Below, in pieces: positions 52,124 through 61,034 of a DNA stretch of 64,000 bases. This DNA comes from Streptomyces bambusae (GTDB lineage Bacteria; Actinomycetota; Actinomycetes; Streptomycetales; Streptomycetaceae): positions 1 to 64,000 of the forward strand of contig NZ_JAJAUZ010000015.1 of NCBI RefSeq assembly GCF_020532645.1, in the 5' to 3' direction. Within the stretch, counting starts at the first letter, position 1, and each line of letters opens with the position of its first letter. The notes under the pieces were generated by a model. It ran no database searches and was not told the DNA's origin. It worked only from the letters and a program-made list of their open reading frames with translations. The position numbers and the translations under genes are program-made.

Positions 52124-53167
52124 TCAGGCCGAAGCGCGGGGCACCAGGACCGTCGGGGTGACCACCGGCGCCGGCGGCCGGCCCGGCCGGGCGCCCGCCG
52201 GCGCCAGCCGGTCCAGCAGCAGCCGGGCCATCGTCCGGCCCATGCCCTCGATGTCCTGGCGTACGGTCGTCAGCGGCGGGTCGGCGGTCCGCGCCACCTC
52301 GGCGTCGTCGAAGCCGACCAGTGCCACGTCCGCGGGGACGGACCGGCCGCGCTCGCGCAGCACCCGCAGTGCACCCGTGGCCATCAGGTCGTTCGCCGCG
52401 AACACCGCGTCCAGCCCCGGCCGCCGCTCCAGCAGGGCGGCCATCGCCCGGGCCCCGCCCGACGGGGTGAAATCGCCCTCCGCGACCAGCCCCGGATCGC
52501 CGTCCGGCAGCACGTCCCGGTAGCCCCCGAGCCGGTCGGCCGCCGAGGTCTGGTCGAGCGGACCCGAGATGTGCGCGACCGACCGCCGGCCACGCGCCAG
52601 CAGGTACCGGACGGCGTCCCGGGCCCCACCCCGGTTGTCCGCGTCCACGTAGGTGACGCCCCCGTCCGCCGGTCCGGTGGACGTCCACCCCGGACGTCCG
52701 CCGAACACGGTCGGCAGCCCGGCCGCCCGGGTGATCCCCGGCAGCGGATCGTCCGCGTGCAGGGAGAAGGCCAGCGCGCCGTCCACATGGCCCCCGGCCA
52801 GATAACGCCCGATCCGCGGGTAGTCCTCCCGGCCCTCGACCAGCATCAGCACCAACTGGGTGTCGTGCGCCGTGAGTTCCCGGCTGATGCCGCGTATCTG
52901 ACGGGAGAAGAACGGGTCCGCGAAGATCCGCGCCTCCGGCTCCGCGACGACCACCGCGACCGCCCCGGTGCGCCGCGTGACCAGGGTCCGGGCCGCCGGG
53001 TTCGGAACGTACCCGAGGTCGCGGATGGCCGTACGGACCTTCTCGGCCAGCGGCGCCCGGACCCCGTCGCCGCCGTTGACCACGCGGGAGACGGTGGCCC
53101 GCGACACCCCGGCCCGGGCCGCCACGGCCTCCAGGGTCGGACGGTCACCGGCGAGCGGATCGGGCAC
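52124..53167 (-). CDS. LacI-family regulator, probable repressor of the GH16 gene
   Basis: A 347-residue regulator. Helix-turn-helix is residues 10-32 (TLEAVAARAGVSRATVSRVVNGG), hinge helix near 55 (NPAARTLVTRR), and a periplasmic-binding-protein-type sugar-sensing domain follows (VVVAEPEARIFADPFFSRQIRG, FAANDLMATGALRVLRERG, VGFDDAEVARTADPPLTTVRQD). The GTG start follows GGAGG. It lies directly downstream of the leftward GH16 glucanase gene, whose promoter holds a perfect TGAGAGCGCTCTCA LacI-type operator. Confidence 0.92.
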   Translation of the reverse strand: MPDPLAGDRPTLEAVAARAGVSRATVSRVVNGGDGVRAPLAEKVRTAIRDLGYVPNPAARTLVTRRTGAVAVVVAEPEARIFADPFFSRQIRGISRELTAHDTQLVLMLVEGREDYPRIGRYLAGGHVDGALAFSLHADDPLPGITRAAGLPTVFGGRPGWTSTGPADGGVTYVDADNRGGARDAVRYLLARGRRSVAHISGPLDQTSAADRLGGYRDVLPDGDPGLVAEGDFTPSGGARAMAALLERRPGLDAVFAANDLMATGALRVLRERGRSVPADVALVGFDDAEVARTADPPLTTVRQDIEGMGRTMARLLLDRLAPAGARPGRPPAPVVTPTVLVPRASA

Positions 53168-53280
53168 GGGCGCTCCTCCCTGCGGGCCGGCCGGCGGCCT
53201 GATCGCCACCGGACAGCAGGGTAGTGCGCGGAGCCGGGCCGCCGGGAGCGAATCCGCGGCGGCCCGGGCCCGGGTGCGCA

Positions 53281-54714
53281 TCAGCGCCCGAACGACACCC
53301 AGTTGACGTTCACGTAGTCGGCCGGCTGACCGCTGGTGAAGGTCACGTACACGTCGTGCGTGCCGGTGACCGCGGAGATGTTCGCCGGCACCGTCCGCCA
53401 GTTCTGCCAGCCGCCGGTGTTCGCCACCGAGAAGCTGCCCACCGGCGCCGCGCCGCGACTGTCCAGCCGCACCTCGACCAGCCCGCTGACCCCGCCGGCC
53501 GCCCCGCTCGCCACCCGGCCGAGGAACTGCCGGGCCGCGGCGCCGGAGCCGAAGTCCACGCCCTTGAACAGCACCCAGTCGCCGTTGCCGACCGCCGCGA
53601 TGTTCTGGCCGCCGCCGCTGTCCGCGGTGGTCTCCTTCACCGTCCCCGCCTGCGCGTCGTACGACTCGGCCTGGATGGCGGCGTACGCGTCCCGGCTGCC
53701 GGCCGGCGGTGTGGTGGGCGGGGTGGCCGGGGGAGTGGTCGGCGGGGTGGTGGACCCGCCCTCGGTGCGCAGCACGGCGACGTGGTCCACGACCATCGGG
53801 TGGCCCGGCTCGGTACCGGCGTCCGGCCCGCCGCCGAACGCGTCGGGGAAGCCGCCGCCCATGGCCACGTTCAGGATCAGGAAGTAGCCGTGCCGGGTGG
53901 CGTTCGCCCACGTCGTCGCGTCGACCTGGTCGGCCCGCACGGTGTGGAAGACCGTCCCGTCGACGGAGAACCGCATCTGCTCCACCGCGGTCGACCGGTC
54001 CCACTCCACGGCGTACGTGTGGAAGCCCGCCTGGCAGGTCCCGCCCGGGCAGGTCCGCTGCCCGCCGATGCCGGAGGTCTCGTTGCACGGGCCGCCCGGG
54101 GAGGTGCCGCAGTGCATCGTCGCCCACACCGTGTTCAGACCCTGAACGTTCTCCATGATGTCCAGCTCGCCGATGCCCGGCCAGTTCCACCAGTTGCCCC
54201 GGTACGGGGTGCCGAGCATCCAGAACGCCGGCCAGTACCCCTTCGCCGCCGGACCGGTGACGTTCGGCATCTGGATGCGGGCCTCGGCGCGCAGCGCCCC
54301 GCCCGCCGGGGGTTCGAAATCGCCGCGGCGGGTCTCGATGCGCCCCGAGGTCCAGTTCCCGGCCGCGTCCCGCCGCGGAGTGATGCGCAGGTGTCCGGCG
54401 CCGTCGAGGGAGACGTTCGCGGTGCTCGACGTCATGGTCTCGATCTCGCCGGTGCCGAAGCGGTCGGGGCCGCCGGGGTAGCTGGTGCCCGTGGTGTACT
54501 GCCACAGCCCGGTGTTCACTCCGGTGCCGGCCGGCCCGTCGAAGTCGTCGCGGAACACCTCGGTCCAGACCGCGGCCGACGGGGCCACGGCCTGCGCGGA
54601 CACCGTGCCGAAGGCCGCCGCGGCGGCAGCGGCGACGGTCACGGCCGCGGTGGCGAGCGCGGCGAGCAGGGTGCGCCGGGCCGGTGCCCGGGTGCTGCCT
54701 GGGGTCTGACGCAT
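53281..54714 (-). CDS. Secreted GH16 endo-beta-glucanase with CBM6
   Basis: A 477-residue exported enzyme. Signal peptide ends near VSAQAV. The GH16 catalytic motif is WPGIGELDIMENVQG (Glu183, Asp185, Glu188), the EXDXXE type of endo-beta-1,3-glucanases. A TPPTTPPATPPTTPP linker (about 325-345) joins a CBM6 module (IQAESYDAQAGTVKETTADSGGGQNIAAVGNGDWVLFKGVDFG...). It probably cleaves beta-1,3-glucans such as fungal cell wall or laminarin. Its promoter carries a LacI operator, and a LacI gene follows 113 bases downstream. Confidence 0.93.
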   Translation of the reverse strand: MRQTPGSTRAPARRTLLAALATAAVTVAAAAAAAFGTVSAQAVAPSAAVWTEVFRDDFDGPAGTGVNTGLWQYTTGTSYPGGPDRFGTGEIETMTSSTANVSLDGAGHLRITPRRDAAGNWTSGRIETRRGDFEPPAGGALRAEARIQMPNVTGPAAKGYWPAFWMLGTPYRGNWWNWPGIGELDIMENVQGLNTVWATMHCGTSPGGPCNETSGIGGQRTCPGGTCQAGFHTYAVEWDRSTAVEQMRFSVDGTVFHTVRADQVDATTWANATRHGYFLILNVAMGGGFPDAFGGGPDAGTEPGHPMVVDHVAVLRTEGGSTTPPTTPPATPPTTPPAGSRDAYAAIQAESYDAQAGTVKETTADSGGGQNIAAVGNGDWVLFKGVDFGSGAAARQFLGRVASGAAGGVSGLVEVRLDSRGAAPVGSFSVANTGGWQNWRTVPANISAVTGTHDVYVTFTSGQPADYVNVNWVSFGR

Positions 54715-54778
54715 GAGTCACCTCTCTGAGGCGCCGCGAGGCGCGGTCCGGGGGCGCACGAGCGCGGTCACCGTTCTG

Positions 54779-54792
54779 AGAGCGCTCTCAAG
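54779..54792. promoter_or_regulatory. Perfect LacI-type operator before the GH16 gene
   Basis: TGAGAGCGCTCTCA (54779-54792) is a perfect 14-bp palindrome, 65 bp upstream of the GH16 ATG. It closely resembles the TGGGAGCGCTCCCA operator of the CebR cellobiose repressor. Confidence 0.8.
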
Positions 54793-54890
54793 CGCGCCGC
54801 TGGACACTGTCCTCCGCGGGGTGCCGGGCGTCAAGAGTTGGAGACGTCAACTGCACTGCTGTGCAAGCGAGTTCATTTCATGGCGCCAGT

Positions 54891-54929
54891 GCGCCCCGGG
54901 ACCCGCGGCGGTGCGGGGTCCCGGGGCGC
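54891..54929 (-). terminator. Hairpin between GH5 and GH16 genes
   Basis: GCGCCCCGGGACCC (54891-54904) pairs perfectly with GGGTCCCGGGGCGC (54916-54929), 40 bp after the leftward GH5 gene. Confidence 0.75.
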
Positions 54930-54968
54930 GGGTTCGGCGTGGGTTCCGGCGTGGGAAGGACCGGCCGG

Positions 54969-56927
54969 TCAGGGCGCCAGGCGGCGGCAGAGCAGGGCGT
55001 CCGGCAGGCCGCGCGAGCCGACCCGGGTGGTGAAGGCCACCCCGGCCGCGTACTCGTCCGTGCCGCACTGCCCCTTGTAGTGCCCGTACGCGAAGTCCGC
55101 CCCGGGCGATCCGGCCGGCCGGTTGTCGCCGCGGTCGAACCACACCGTGCGGCCCGCCGTGCCCAGCTGCTCACGGGCCGGTACGCACAGCGCGGCGGAG
55201 GTCCGGTCCCCGCGCCGGCTGTAGCCGATCAGGAACTGCTGCGGCGGGCACTGGAGTTTGGTGTACCCGCCGGCCCAGTCGCCGCCGGCCGGGACGTACC
55301 GCTCGTCCCACACCACGGTCTGCGTGTTCCCGGCGGCCCGCAGGTCGCCGAGGGCGGGCGCGTCGGTGCACAGGCCCCGGCCGCCGGAGTGGCTCAGGCC
55401 CACGAGCCGCTGCCCGTCGGGGCACACCGCCTTGCGCGCACCGCTGTCCCAGTCGCCCTGGGCGCGGGTGCGCAGCGACTGCACGTGGTCGCGGTGGTCG
55501 GTGGTCAGCAGGTCCCAGGACGCGGCCTTGGCCACCGGGCCGGTACGGCCGGCCGTCGTGACGAGGGCGGTCCAGGGCGCGGCCCGCCAGTCCCCTCCGT
55601 CCAGGACGCCGCTGCGGGCGCCGGAGGTGTCGTAGCGGAGCAGGGCCCAGCTGTCGTGCCCGGCCCAGCCGACGAGCGGCCAGTACGCGAAGTCCGCGTC
55701 GGCGGTGGTCAGGTACGCGGTGAAGCGGGTGAACCAGGAGCGCGGGGCGGTGTTCTGCTCGTCGGATCCGATCCCGAACTCGCTGATCCAGACGGGTGCG
55801 CCGAAGTGCGACCCGGTCTCGGCGGACACGAAGAACGCCTGGTCGTACAGGACGCGCTCCAGCTCCGCCGGGGTCAGGTCCTGGTAGCGGGGGTCGTGGG
55901 TCTCGCCCATGCCGGTGGCGCCGCTGTGGTTCGGGCCCGTGTAGCCGTAGAAGTGGGCGGAGTAGACGAGCTTGCCCGAGACGGCCAGGGTGTGGGACAG
56001 GGTCCGCGCGGGGGTCAGGGTCGGCCGGCCGTGCGGGAAGCCGTCCACCGGGATGCCGGTCCAGTTGATGCCCTCGATGACGACGAGCAGGTCCGGGTTG
56101 GCCTCGGTGAGGATCCGGTCGGCGGCCTCCTGGGCGGCCGCGTACCAGTCGTGGTCGTCGCCCAGGCCCCAGTTGGGGTCGTCGAGGACGGTACGGCGGA
56201 CCTCGTTGTAGAGGTCGGCGCCGGCCACCCTCGGGTTGTCCCGGTAGCGGCGGGCCATGAACACCCAGTCGTCCGCCCAGGCCCGGGTGGTCTGGCCGGT
56301 GTTCCAGCGCTCGTTGCCGTCCAGGGCGCAGCACCAACGGGTGGTGATGGTGTGGTTGTTGAGGATCACGGCGAAGCCGTCGGCCGTCAGGGCGGCGACG
56401 ACCGCGTCGAAGACCTGGAGCGGGGTCTTCCCGCGCAGGGCCGGGTTGGCGGCCACCGCGGCGTCGGGCACCGGGCGGGTGGTGCGGAGCATCTCGTTCG
56501 AGAACGGCAGCCGGATGCTGTTGAGGCCGAGCCGGTGCAGATCGGCGATGATCGCCGGCATCGGGGCGCGGTCGAGGCCGAGCGGGATGCCGTGGGCGTT
56601 CTGCCCGGCGTGGTGCGAGGCCGCGTCGCCGATGTCCCCGGAGCCGGACCAGGACCCCTGGGCCCCGTCCCAGTTCCCGGACCGCAACCGGAACCGGTTG
56701 CCCTGCGCGTCCACGACGTAGCGGCCACGGGTGGACAGGGGCGGCGCCCAGGAGGCGGCGAGGGCCTGGCCGGGTGCGGCGCCGGGTGCGTCCACCGGTG
56801 CGGCGGCGGGAGCGGGCCGGGACGCCGCGGGTGATGCGAGGGCCGGCGCGGGTGCGGTGGCACAGGCGGCGGCGAGCAGTGCGGCCACGGCGGCCAGACG
56901 GCGCGCCGCAGTCACGGGAGATATCAC
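54969..56927 (-). CDS. Secreted GH5 cellulase/endoglucanase with cysteine-rich C-terminal repeats
   Basis: A 652-residue exported glycosidase. The signal region (GTG start) runs ISPVTAARRLAAVAALLAAACATAPAPALA. The GH5 barrel covers about 75-480: LGLNSIRLPFSNEML, VILNNHTITTRW, acid/base Glu242 in ADLYNEVRR (Val instead of the usual Pro after NE) and nucleophile Glu383 in VWISEFGIG. The C-terminal 150 residues form three related units with spaced cysteines and a G-x-S core (CPDGQRLVGLSHSGG, CPPQQFLIGYSRRG, CGTDEYAAGVAFTT), a module I cannot name. It probably acts on cellulose or a related beta-glucan. Confidence 0.88.
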   Translation of the reverse strand: MISPVTAARRLAAVAALLAAACATAPAPALASPAASRPAPAAAPVDAPGAAPGQALAASWAPPLSTRGRYVVDAQGNRFRLRSGNWDGAQGSWSGSGDIGDAASHHAGQNAHGIPLGLDRAPMPAIIADLHRLGLNSIRLPFSNEMLRTTRPVPDAAVAANPALRGKTPLQVFDAVVAALTADGFAVILNNHTITTRWCCALDGNERWNTGQTTRAWADDWVFMARRYRDNPRVAGADLYNEVRRTVLDDPNWGLGDDHDWYAAAQEAADRILTEANPDLLVVIEGINWTGIPVDGFPHGRPTLTPARTLSHTLAVSGKLVYSAHFYGYTGPNHSGATGMGETHDPRYQDLTPAELERVLYDQAFFVSAETGSHFGAPVWISEFGIGSDEQNTAPRSWFTRFTAYLTTADADFAYWPLVGWAGHDSWALLRYDTSGARSGVLDGGDWRAAPWTALVTTAGRTGPVAKAASWDLLTTDHRDHVQSLRTRAQGDWDSGARKAVCPDGQRLVGLSHSGGRGLCTDAPALGDLRAAGNTQTVVWDERYVPAGGDWAGGYTKLQCPPQQFLIGYSRRGDRTSAALCVPAREQLGTAGRTVWFDRGDNRPAGSPGADFAYGHYKGQCGTDEYAAGVAFTTRVGSRGLPDALLCRRLAP

Positions 56928-57051
56928 GGAACCTGCCTCGGTGAGGGGGCCGGAGGACGGGGACGGCCCGGGCTTCGGTGACGAGCCCGCCCAAGTTACC
57001 GACGAGTCGCCTCCACCACTACCCACTCGGAGCCCCGAAGTCCATCCTCGT

Positions 57052-57224
57052 CGGCGTTCGAGGACCGGGGGCGCCGGGGCGGAGCCCCTTCCAAGGGGGC
57101 CCGCCCGGCTGGCCGACCCGCCGGGGCAACTCCAGCCCGTCCGGCGTTTGGGGACCGGGGTCCGGGGCGGACCCCCGAAAACAAGCCCCGCCGGCGATTG
57201 AGGCGCGGGGTGGGGCGGAGCCCC
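57052..57224. repeat. Three degenerate copies of a Streptomyces-type intergenic repeat
   Basis: Related units at 57052-57088, 57142-57175 and 57192-57224 share the pattern CGGCGTTTGAGGACCGGGG followed by (T)CCGGGGCGGAGCCCC. The second half can fold as a GC-rich hairpin. Streptomycete genomes contain many such dispersed elements between genes. The region 56928-57258 holds nothing else recognisable. Confidence 0.65.
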
Positions 57225-57258
57225 GCAAAGGGAGGCGCCGCGCGGTCAGGGGCTGGTC

Positions 57259-57281
57259 TGAAGCAATGAATCGGTGCTTCA
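57259..57281. promoter_or_regulatory. Inverted repeat overlapping the TetR gene start region
   Basis: TGAAGCA (57259-57265) and TGCTTCA (57275-57281) are exact reverse complements with a 9-bp spacer, ending 8 bp before the preferred GTG start. Probable autoregulatory operator. Confidence 0.65.
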
Positions 57282-57289
57282 ATTCTTCC

Positions 57290-57967
57290 GTGCCCTACCG
57301 CCGCCCCCCTTCCGTACAGGCCCGCCTGGACGCCCGCAAGGACACCGTGCTCGACGCCGCCGTCCGCCTGCTCTCCCGCGAGGGCTACGCCGGCTGCTCC
57401 GTCGCCGCCATCGCCGCCGAGGCGGGAATCTCCACCGGCAGCGTCTACCAGTGCTTCTCCGGCAAGTCCGAACTGGCCGCCGCCCTCTTCCGCACCCTCG
57501 TCGCCCGCGAACTGGAAGCCGTCGCCGCCGCCACCGAAGCCGCCGCCGCCACCGAGGCCGCCGGCGACGGCGCCGGCGCCGGACCGGCCGCGGACAGCGC
57601 TCCGGCACCCGGCGCCGCCACCCGCGTCGCCGCCGCCACCCACGTGTTCGCCGCCCGCGCCCTCCAGGCCCCCCGCCGCGCCTTCGCCCTGCTCGCCGAG
57701 CCCGCCGACCCCGCCGTCGACACCGAACGGCTCGTCTTCCGCCGGGCGTTCCGCGACCTGTACGCCCGTCAGATCGCCGCGGGCGTGGCCTCCGGTGAAC
57801 TCCCCGACCAGTCGCCCGACCTGACCGCCGCCGCCCTCGTCGGCGCGATCGCCGAAGCGCTCGTCGGCCCGCTCGCCGACGGCGACGCCGACCCCGCCGA
57901 GGTCATCCCCGGCCTGATCACCTTCACCCTGCGTGCCCTTGGAGGACACGATGCCGCAGACGCATGA
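57290..57967 (+). CDS. TetR-family regulator of the aidB operon
   Basis: A 225-residue protein. The helix-turn-helix spans about residues 15-60 (KDTVLDAAVRLLSREGYAGCSVAAIAAEAGISTGSVYQCFSGKSELAAALF). An Ala-rich stretch (75-105) precedes the ligand-binding domain. The GTG start (VPYRRPPSVQARLDARKD) was chosen because it looks like a normal TetR N-terminus and falls after the operator; it lacks a ribosome binding site and may be leaderless. An ATG at 57266 lies inside the operator. The last 17 bases overlap the AidB-like gene. Confidence 0.85.
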   Translation: MPYRRPPSVQARLDARKDTVLDAAVRLLSREGYAGCSVAAIAAEAGISTGSVYQCFSGKSELAAALFRTLVARELEAVAAATEAAAATEAAGDGAGAGPAADSAPAPGAATRVAAATHVFAARALQAPRRAFALLAEPADPAVDTERLVFRRAFRDLYARQIAAGVASGELPDQSPDLTAAALVGAIAEALVGPLADGDADPAEVIPGLITFTLRALGGHDAADA

Positions 57968-59585
57968 GGTCACCAACCAGGTGCCCCCGCACCACGGCCA
58001 CGACGTCGCCGCCGACCCCGCCCTGCTGGCCGCCGTCGCCCGCGAGGGCGCCGACTGGGCCCTGCCCGAGCTGCACGCACTCGGCGTCCTCGCCGGCACC
58101 GGGGAAGCCGCCGACTGGGGCCGCCTCGCCAACGAGAACCCGCCCGTCCTGCACACCCACGACCGGTACGGCCACCGCATCGACGAGGTCGAGTTCCACC
58201 CGTACTGGCACCGCCTCATGGACACCGCCGTCTCCCACGGCCTGCACGCCGCCCCGTGGGCCGAGGACCGCCCCGGCGCGCACGTCGCCCGCGCCGCCAA
58301 GTTCGTCGTCTGGGGACAGGTCGAGGCCGGCCACTCCTGCCCCGTCTCCATGACGTACGCCGCCGTCCCGGCGCTGCGCACCACCCCCGCCCTCGCCGAC
58401 TGGCTGGAGCCGCTGCTCGCCTCCCGCACGTACGACTTCGGCCTGCGCGCCCCCGCAGGCAAGCGCGGCCTCATCGCCGGAATGTCGATGACCGAGAAGC
58501 AGGGCGGCTCCGACGTCCGCGCCAACACCACCACCGCCGTCCCCGCGGGCGACGGCACGTACCGGCTGACCGGCCACAAGTGGTTCACGTCCGCCCCCAT
58601 GTCGGACGTCTTCCTCACCCTCGCGCAGGCGCCCGGCGGCCTGTCCTGCTTCCTGCTGCCGCGGGTCCTGCCCGACGGCACCCGCAACCGCCTGCACCTC
58701 CAGCGCCTCAAGGACAAGCTCGGCAACCACTCCAACGCCTCCGCGGAGATCGAGTACGAGGACGCCTTCGGCTGGCTGGTGGGCGAGGAGGGGCGCGGCG
58801 TTTCCACCATCATCGAGATGGTCAACATGACCCGCCTCGACTGCGTCCTCGGCGGCGCCTCCGCCCTGCGCCTCGGGGCCGTCCGCGCGCTGCACCACGC
58901 CACCCACCGACGGGCCTTCGGCAAGGCGCTCGTGGACCAGCCGCTCATGCGGAACGTCCTCGCCGACCTCGTCCTCGAATCCGAGGCCGCCACCACCGTG
59001 GCCCTGCGCCTCGCGGGCGCCACCGACCGCGTCGCCCGCGGCGACGGGGACGAAGCGCTGCTGCGCCGCCTGGGCCTGGCCGTCACCAAGTACTGGGTGT
59101 GCAAGCGCGTCCCCGGCCACGCCGCCGAAGCCCTCGAATGCCTGGGCGGCAACGGCTACATCGAGGACTCCGGCATGCCCCGCCTCTACCGCGAGGCCCC
59201 GCTGTCCTCCATCTGGGAGGGCTCGGGCAACGTCGCCGCCCTCGACGCGCTGCGCGCCATGGTCCGGCAGCCCGAGACCGTCGAGGCCTTCTTCGCCGAA
59301 GCGGGCCGGGCGGCCGGCACCGACCGGTACCTCGACGAGGCCGTCGCCGGACTGCAGAAGCAGCTCGCCGACCCCGCCGAAGCCGAGTACCGGGCCCGCC
59401 GGATCGCCGAGACCATGGCCCTCGTCCTCCAGGGCGCACTGCTCCAGCAGCACGCCCCCGCCGCCGTCGCCGACGCCTTCTGCGCCTCCCGCCTCGGCGC
59501 CGGGCACGGCCACGCGTACGGCACCCTGCCCACGGGCATCGACACGGAGGCCATCCTCGACCGCGCCCGCACACAGCCCGCCTGA
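57951..59585 (+). CDS. aidB: AidB-like acyl-CoA dehydrogenase
   Basis: A 544-residue flavoprotein, close to the 541 residues of E. coli AidB. VEAGHSCPVSMTYAAVPALR, GMSMTEKQGGSDVRANTT (FAD-binding, typical AidB MTEKQGGSDVR), TRLDCVLGGASALRLGAVRALHH and ALECLGGNGYIEDSGMPRLYREAPLSSIWEGSGNV identify the subfamily. In E. coli AidB belongs to the adaptive response to alkylating agents and binds DNA; acyl-CoA dehydrogenase activity is weak. The ATG follows GGAGGACACG. It is co-transcribed with the TetR gene it overlaps. Confidence 0.92.
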   Translation: MPQTHEVTNQVPPHHGHDVAADPALLAAVAREGADWALPELHALGVLAGTGEAADWGRLANENPPVLHTHDRYGHRIDEVEFHPYWHRLMDTAVSHGLHAAPWAEDRPGAHVARAAKFVVWGQVEAGHSCPVSMTYAAVPALRTTPALADWLEPLLASRTYDFGLRAPAGKRGLIAGMSMTEKQGGSDVRANTTTAVPAGDGTYRLTGHKWFTSAPMSDVFLTLAQAPGGLSCFLLPRVLPDGTRNRLHLQRLKDKLGNHSNASAEIEYEDAFGWLVGEEGRGVSTIIEMVNMTRLDCVLGGASALRLGAVRALHHATHRRAFGKALVDQPLMRNVLADLVLESEAATTVALRLAGATDRVARGDGDEALLRRLGLAVTKYWVCKRVPGHAAEALECLGGNGYIEDSGMPRLYREAPLSSIWEGSGNVAALDALRAMVRQPETVEAFFAEAGRAAGTDRYLDEAVAGLQKQLADPAEAEYRARRIAETMALVLQGALLQQHAPAAVADAFCASRLGAGHGHAYGTLPTGIDTEAILDRARTQPA

Positions 59586-59655
59586 CCCTCCCCCCCCGTC
59601 ACTGCACCCGCGCCCTCTGGCCGTACCCTTGCCGTGCATCGGAAAGGACCATGTG

Positions 59656-59907
59656 ATGAGTCAGAAGGCACGGAAGCTCTTCGACGCGCTCGACCTGAAC
59701 CACGACGGCAGCCTCACCCGCGCCGAGGTGATCTCCGCGCTGCGCAGCAAGGGGCCCACCCTCGCGGCCCAGGGGGACCTGCCGTTCTGGGGGCTCGGTG
59801 ACGCCGATGCGTCCTCGGCGCTGTTCGACGCCGCGAACGCCGACGGCGACGCGGTGCTGACCTTCGAGGAGTTCGAGCGCGAGGTGGACCGCCGCTTCGG
59901 CTGGTGA
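59656..59907 (+). CDS. EF-hand calcium-binding protein, two loops
   Basis: An 83-residue soluble protein. The first loop DLNHDGSLTRAE is canonical (D-x-N-x-D-G-x-L-x-x-x-E). The second, NADGDAVLTFEE, keeps N1, D3, D5, L8 and E12 but has Ala instead of Gly at position 6, so it may bind Ca2+ more weakly. Flanking helices are KARKLFDAL, VISALRSKG, SALFDAAN and FEREVDRRFG. The ATG follows GGAAAGG. A small calcium sensor or buffer of unknown partner; a perfect hairpin follows. Confidence 0.88.
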   Translation: MSQKARKLFDALDLNHDGSLTRAEVISALRSKGPTLAAQGDLPFWGLGDADASSALFDAANADGDAVLTFEEFEREVDRRFGW

Positions 59908-59933
59908 CGCCACCCGCCCCACCGGCACCGCGC

Positions 59934-59967
59934 AGGCGGAGGCGGACCCCACGGTCCGCCTCCGCCT
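59934..59967. terminator. Hairpin between EF-hand and SDR genes
   Basis: AGGCGGAGGCGGACC (59934-59948) pairs perfectly with 59953-59967 around CCAC, between convergent genes. Confidence 0.75.
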
Positions 59968-60006
59968 CTGCCTCCGCCTCGGCCGCACCGCCGCCGACGG
60001 CGCGGC

Positions 60007-60777
60007 TCAGCGCGCGGTGAACCCGCCGTCGACCGCGAGCGCCGCACCCGTCACGAACGAGGACTCGTCGCTCAGCAGGAACGCCACCAGCGGGGCGATC
60101 TCCTCCGGCTGCGCGATGCGGTTCACCGGGTGCAGCCCGGCGATCTGCGCCGCCGCCTCCTCACTGGTGATCATGGTGCCGCGGGACAGCGGAGTGTCGA
60201 CGCCGCCCGTGGTGATGGCGTTCACCCGCACCCCCCGCTCCGCGACCTCCAGGGCGGCCGCCCTGGTCAGCCCCACCACCGCGTGCTTGGCGGCCACGTA
60301 CGGCGCCACCCCGGCGAAGCCGACCACGCCCAGGTTGGACGCGTTGTTCACGATCGAGCCGCGGGTCCGGAGCACCTCCGGCAGCTGGTGCTTGAGGCAG
60401 TGGAAGACGCTCGTCGCGTTCTGTGCGATCTCGGCCTCCCAGTCCGCGGTGTCGATGCCGGTCAGCGGGCCGCCGGCGTTGATCCCGCCGGCGTTGTTGA
60501 ACGCCCCGTCCAGCCGCCCGTACGCGGACACGGCGGCCGCCACCAGCTCCGCCGCCCCGGCCTCCACGGTCACGTCGGCGGCCACGAACAGTGCCCGGCC
60601 GCCCCCGGCGCGCAGGCTCTCGGCGGCGGCCTCGCCGACGTCCTTGCGGCGGGCGCCCAGGACGACGGCGGCGCCCTCCGCGACCAGCCGCCGGGCCACC
60701 GCCAGTCCGATGCCGGAGGTGCCGCCGGTGATCACGAACACCTTCGATTCCAGCCGTGCGGACATGCGTGCAGACAT
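60007..60777 (-). CDS. Short-chain dehydrogenase/reductase
   Basis: A 256-residue classical SDR. NAD(P) loop [20 protein letters not shown] (A-strand), catalytic Ser in IVNNASNLG and YVAAK (Tyr-xxx-Lys) are all present, and VDGGFTAR is the usual end. The Arg pair in GARRKD after the second strand suggests NADP(H). The substrate is unknown. The ATG at 60777 follows GAGGAACGAG; one four codons later is possible. Confidence 0.92.
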   Translation of the reverse strand: MSARMSARLESKVFVITGGTSGIGLAVARRLVAEGAAVVLGARRKDVGEAAAESLRAGGGRALFVAADVTVEAGAAELVAAAVSAYGRLDGAFNNAGGINAGGPLTGIDTADWEAEIAQNATSVFHCLKHQLPEVLRTRGSIVNNASNLGVVGFAGVAPYVAAKHAVVGLTRAAALEVAERGVRVNAITTGGVDTPLSRGTMITSEEAAAQIAGLHPVNRIAQPEEIAPLVAFLLSDESSFVTGAALAVDGGFTAR

Positions 60778-61034
60778 GCTCGTTCCTCTTCGTCACAGGA
60801 TGCGGAAGATCCGCGGGACACGGTGACGCGCGCCCGGCCGGGAGTGGCGATCACGGGACTCAGCCTGCGGGATCCGCGGGGCCGGGGCTGGCGGGAATGC
60901 GACATCGCGTTTCCGGGCCCGGCACTCCGGGAGGAGGATGGGAAGTGGGCCGTGCGTACCCGCGCACGGCCCGGATCCCCGCGCAGCGGCGCGGGGCGCA
61001 GGAGGCGTCGGGGGCGTGAGAGAAGGAGGCCGCG

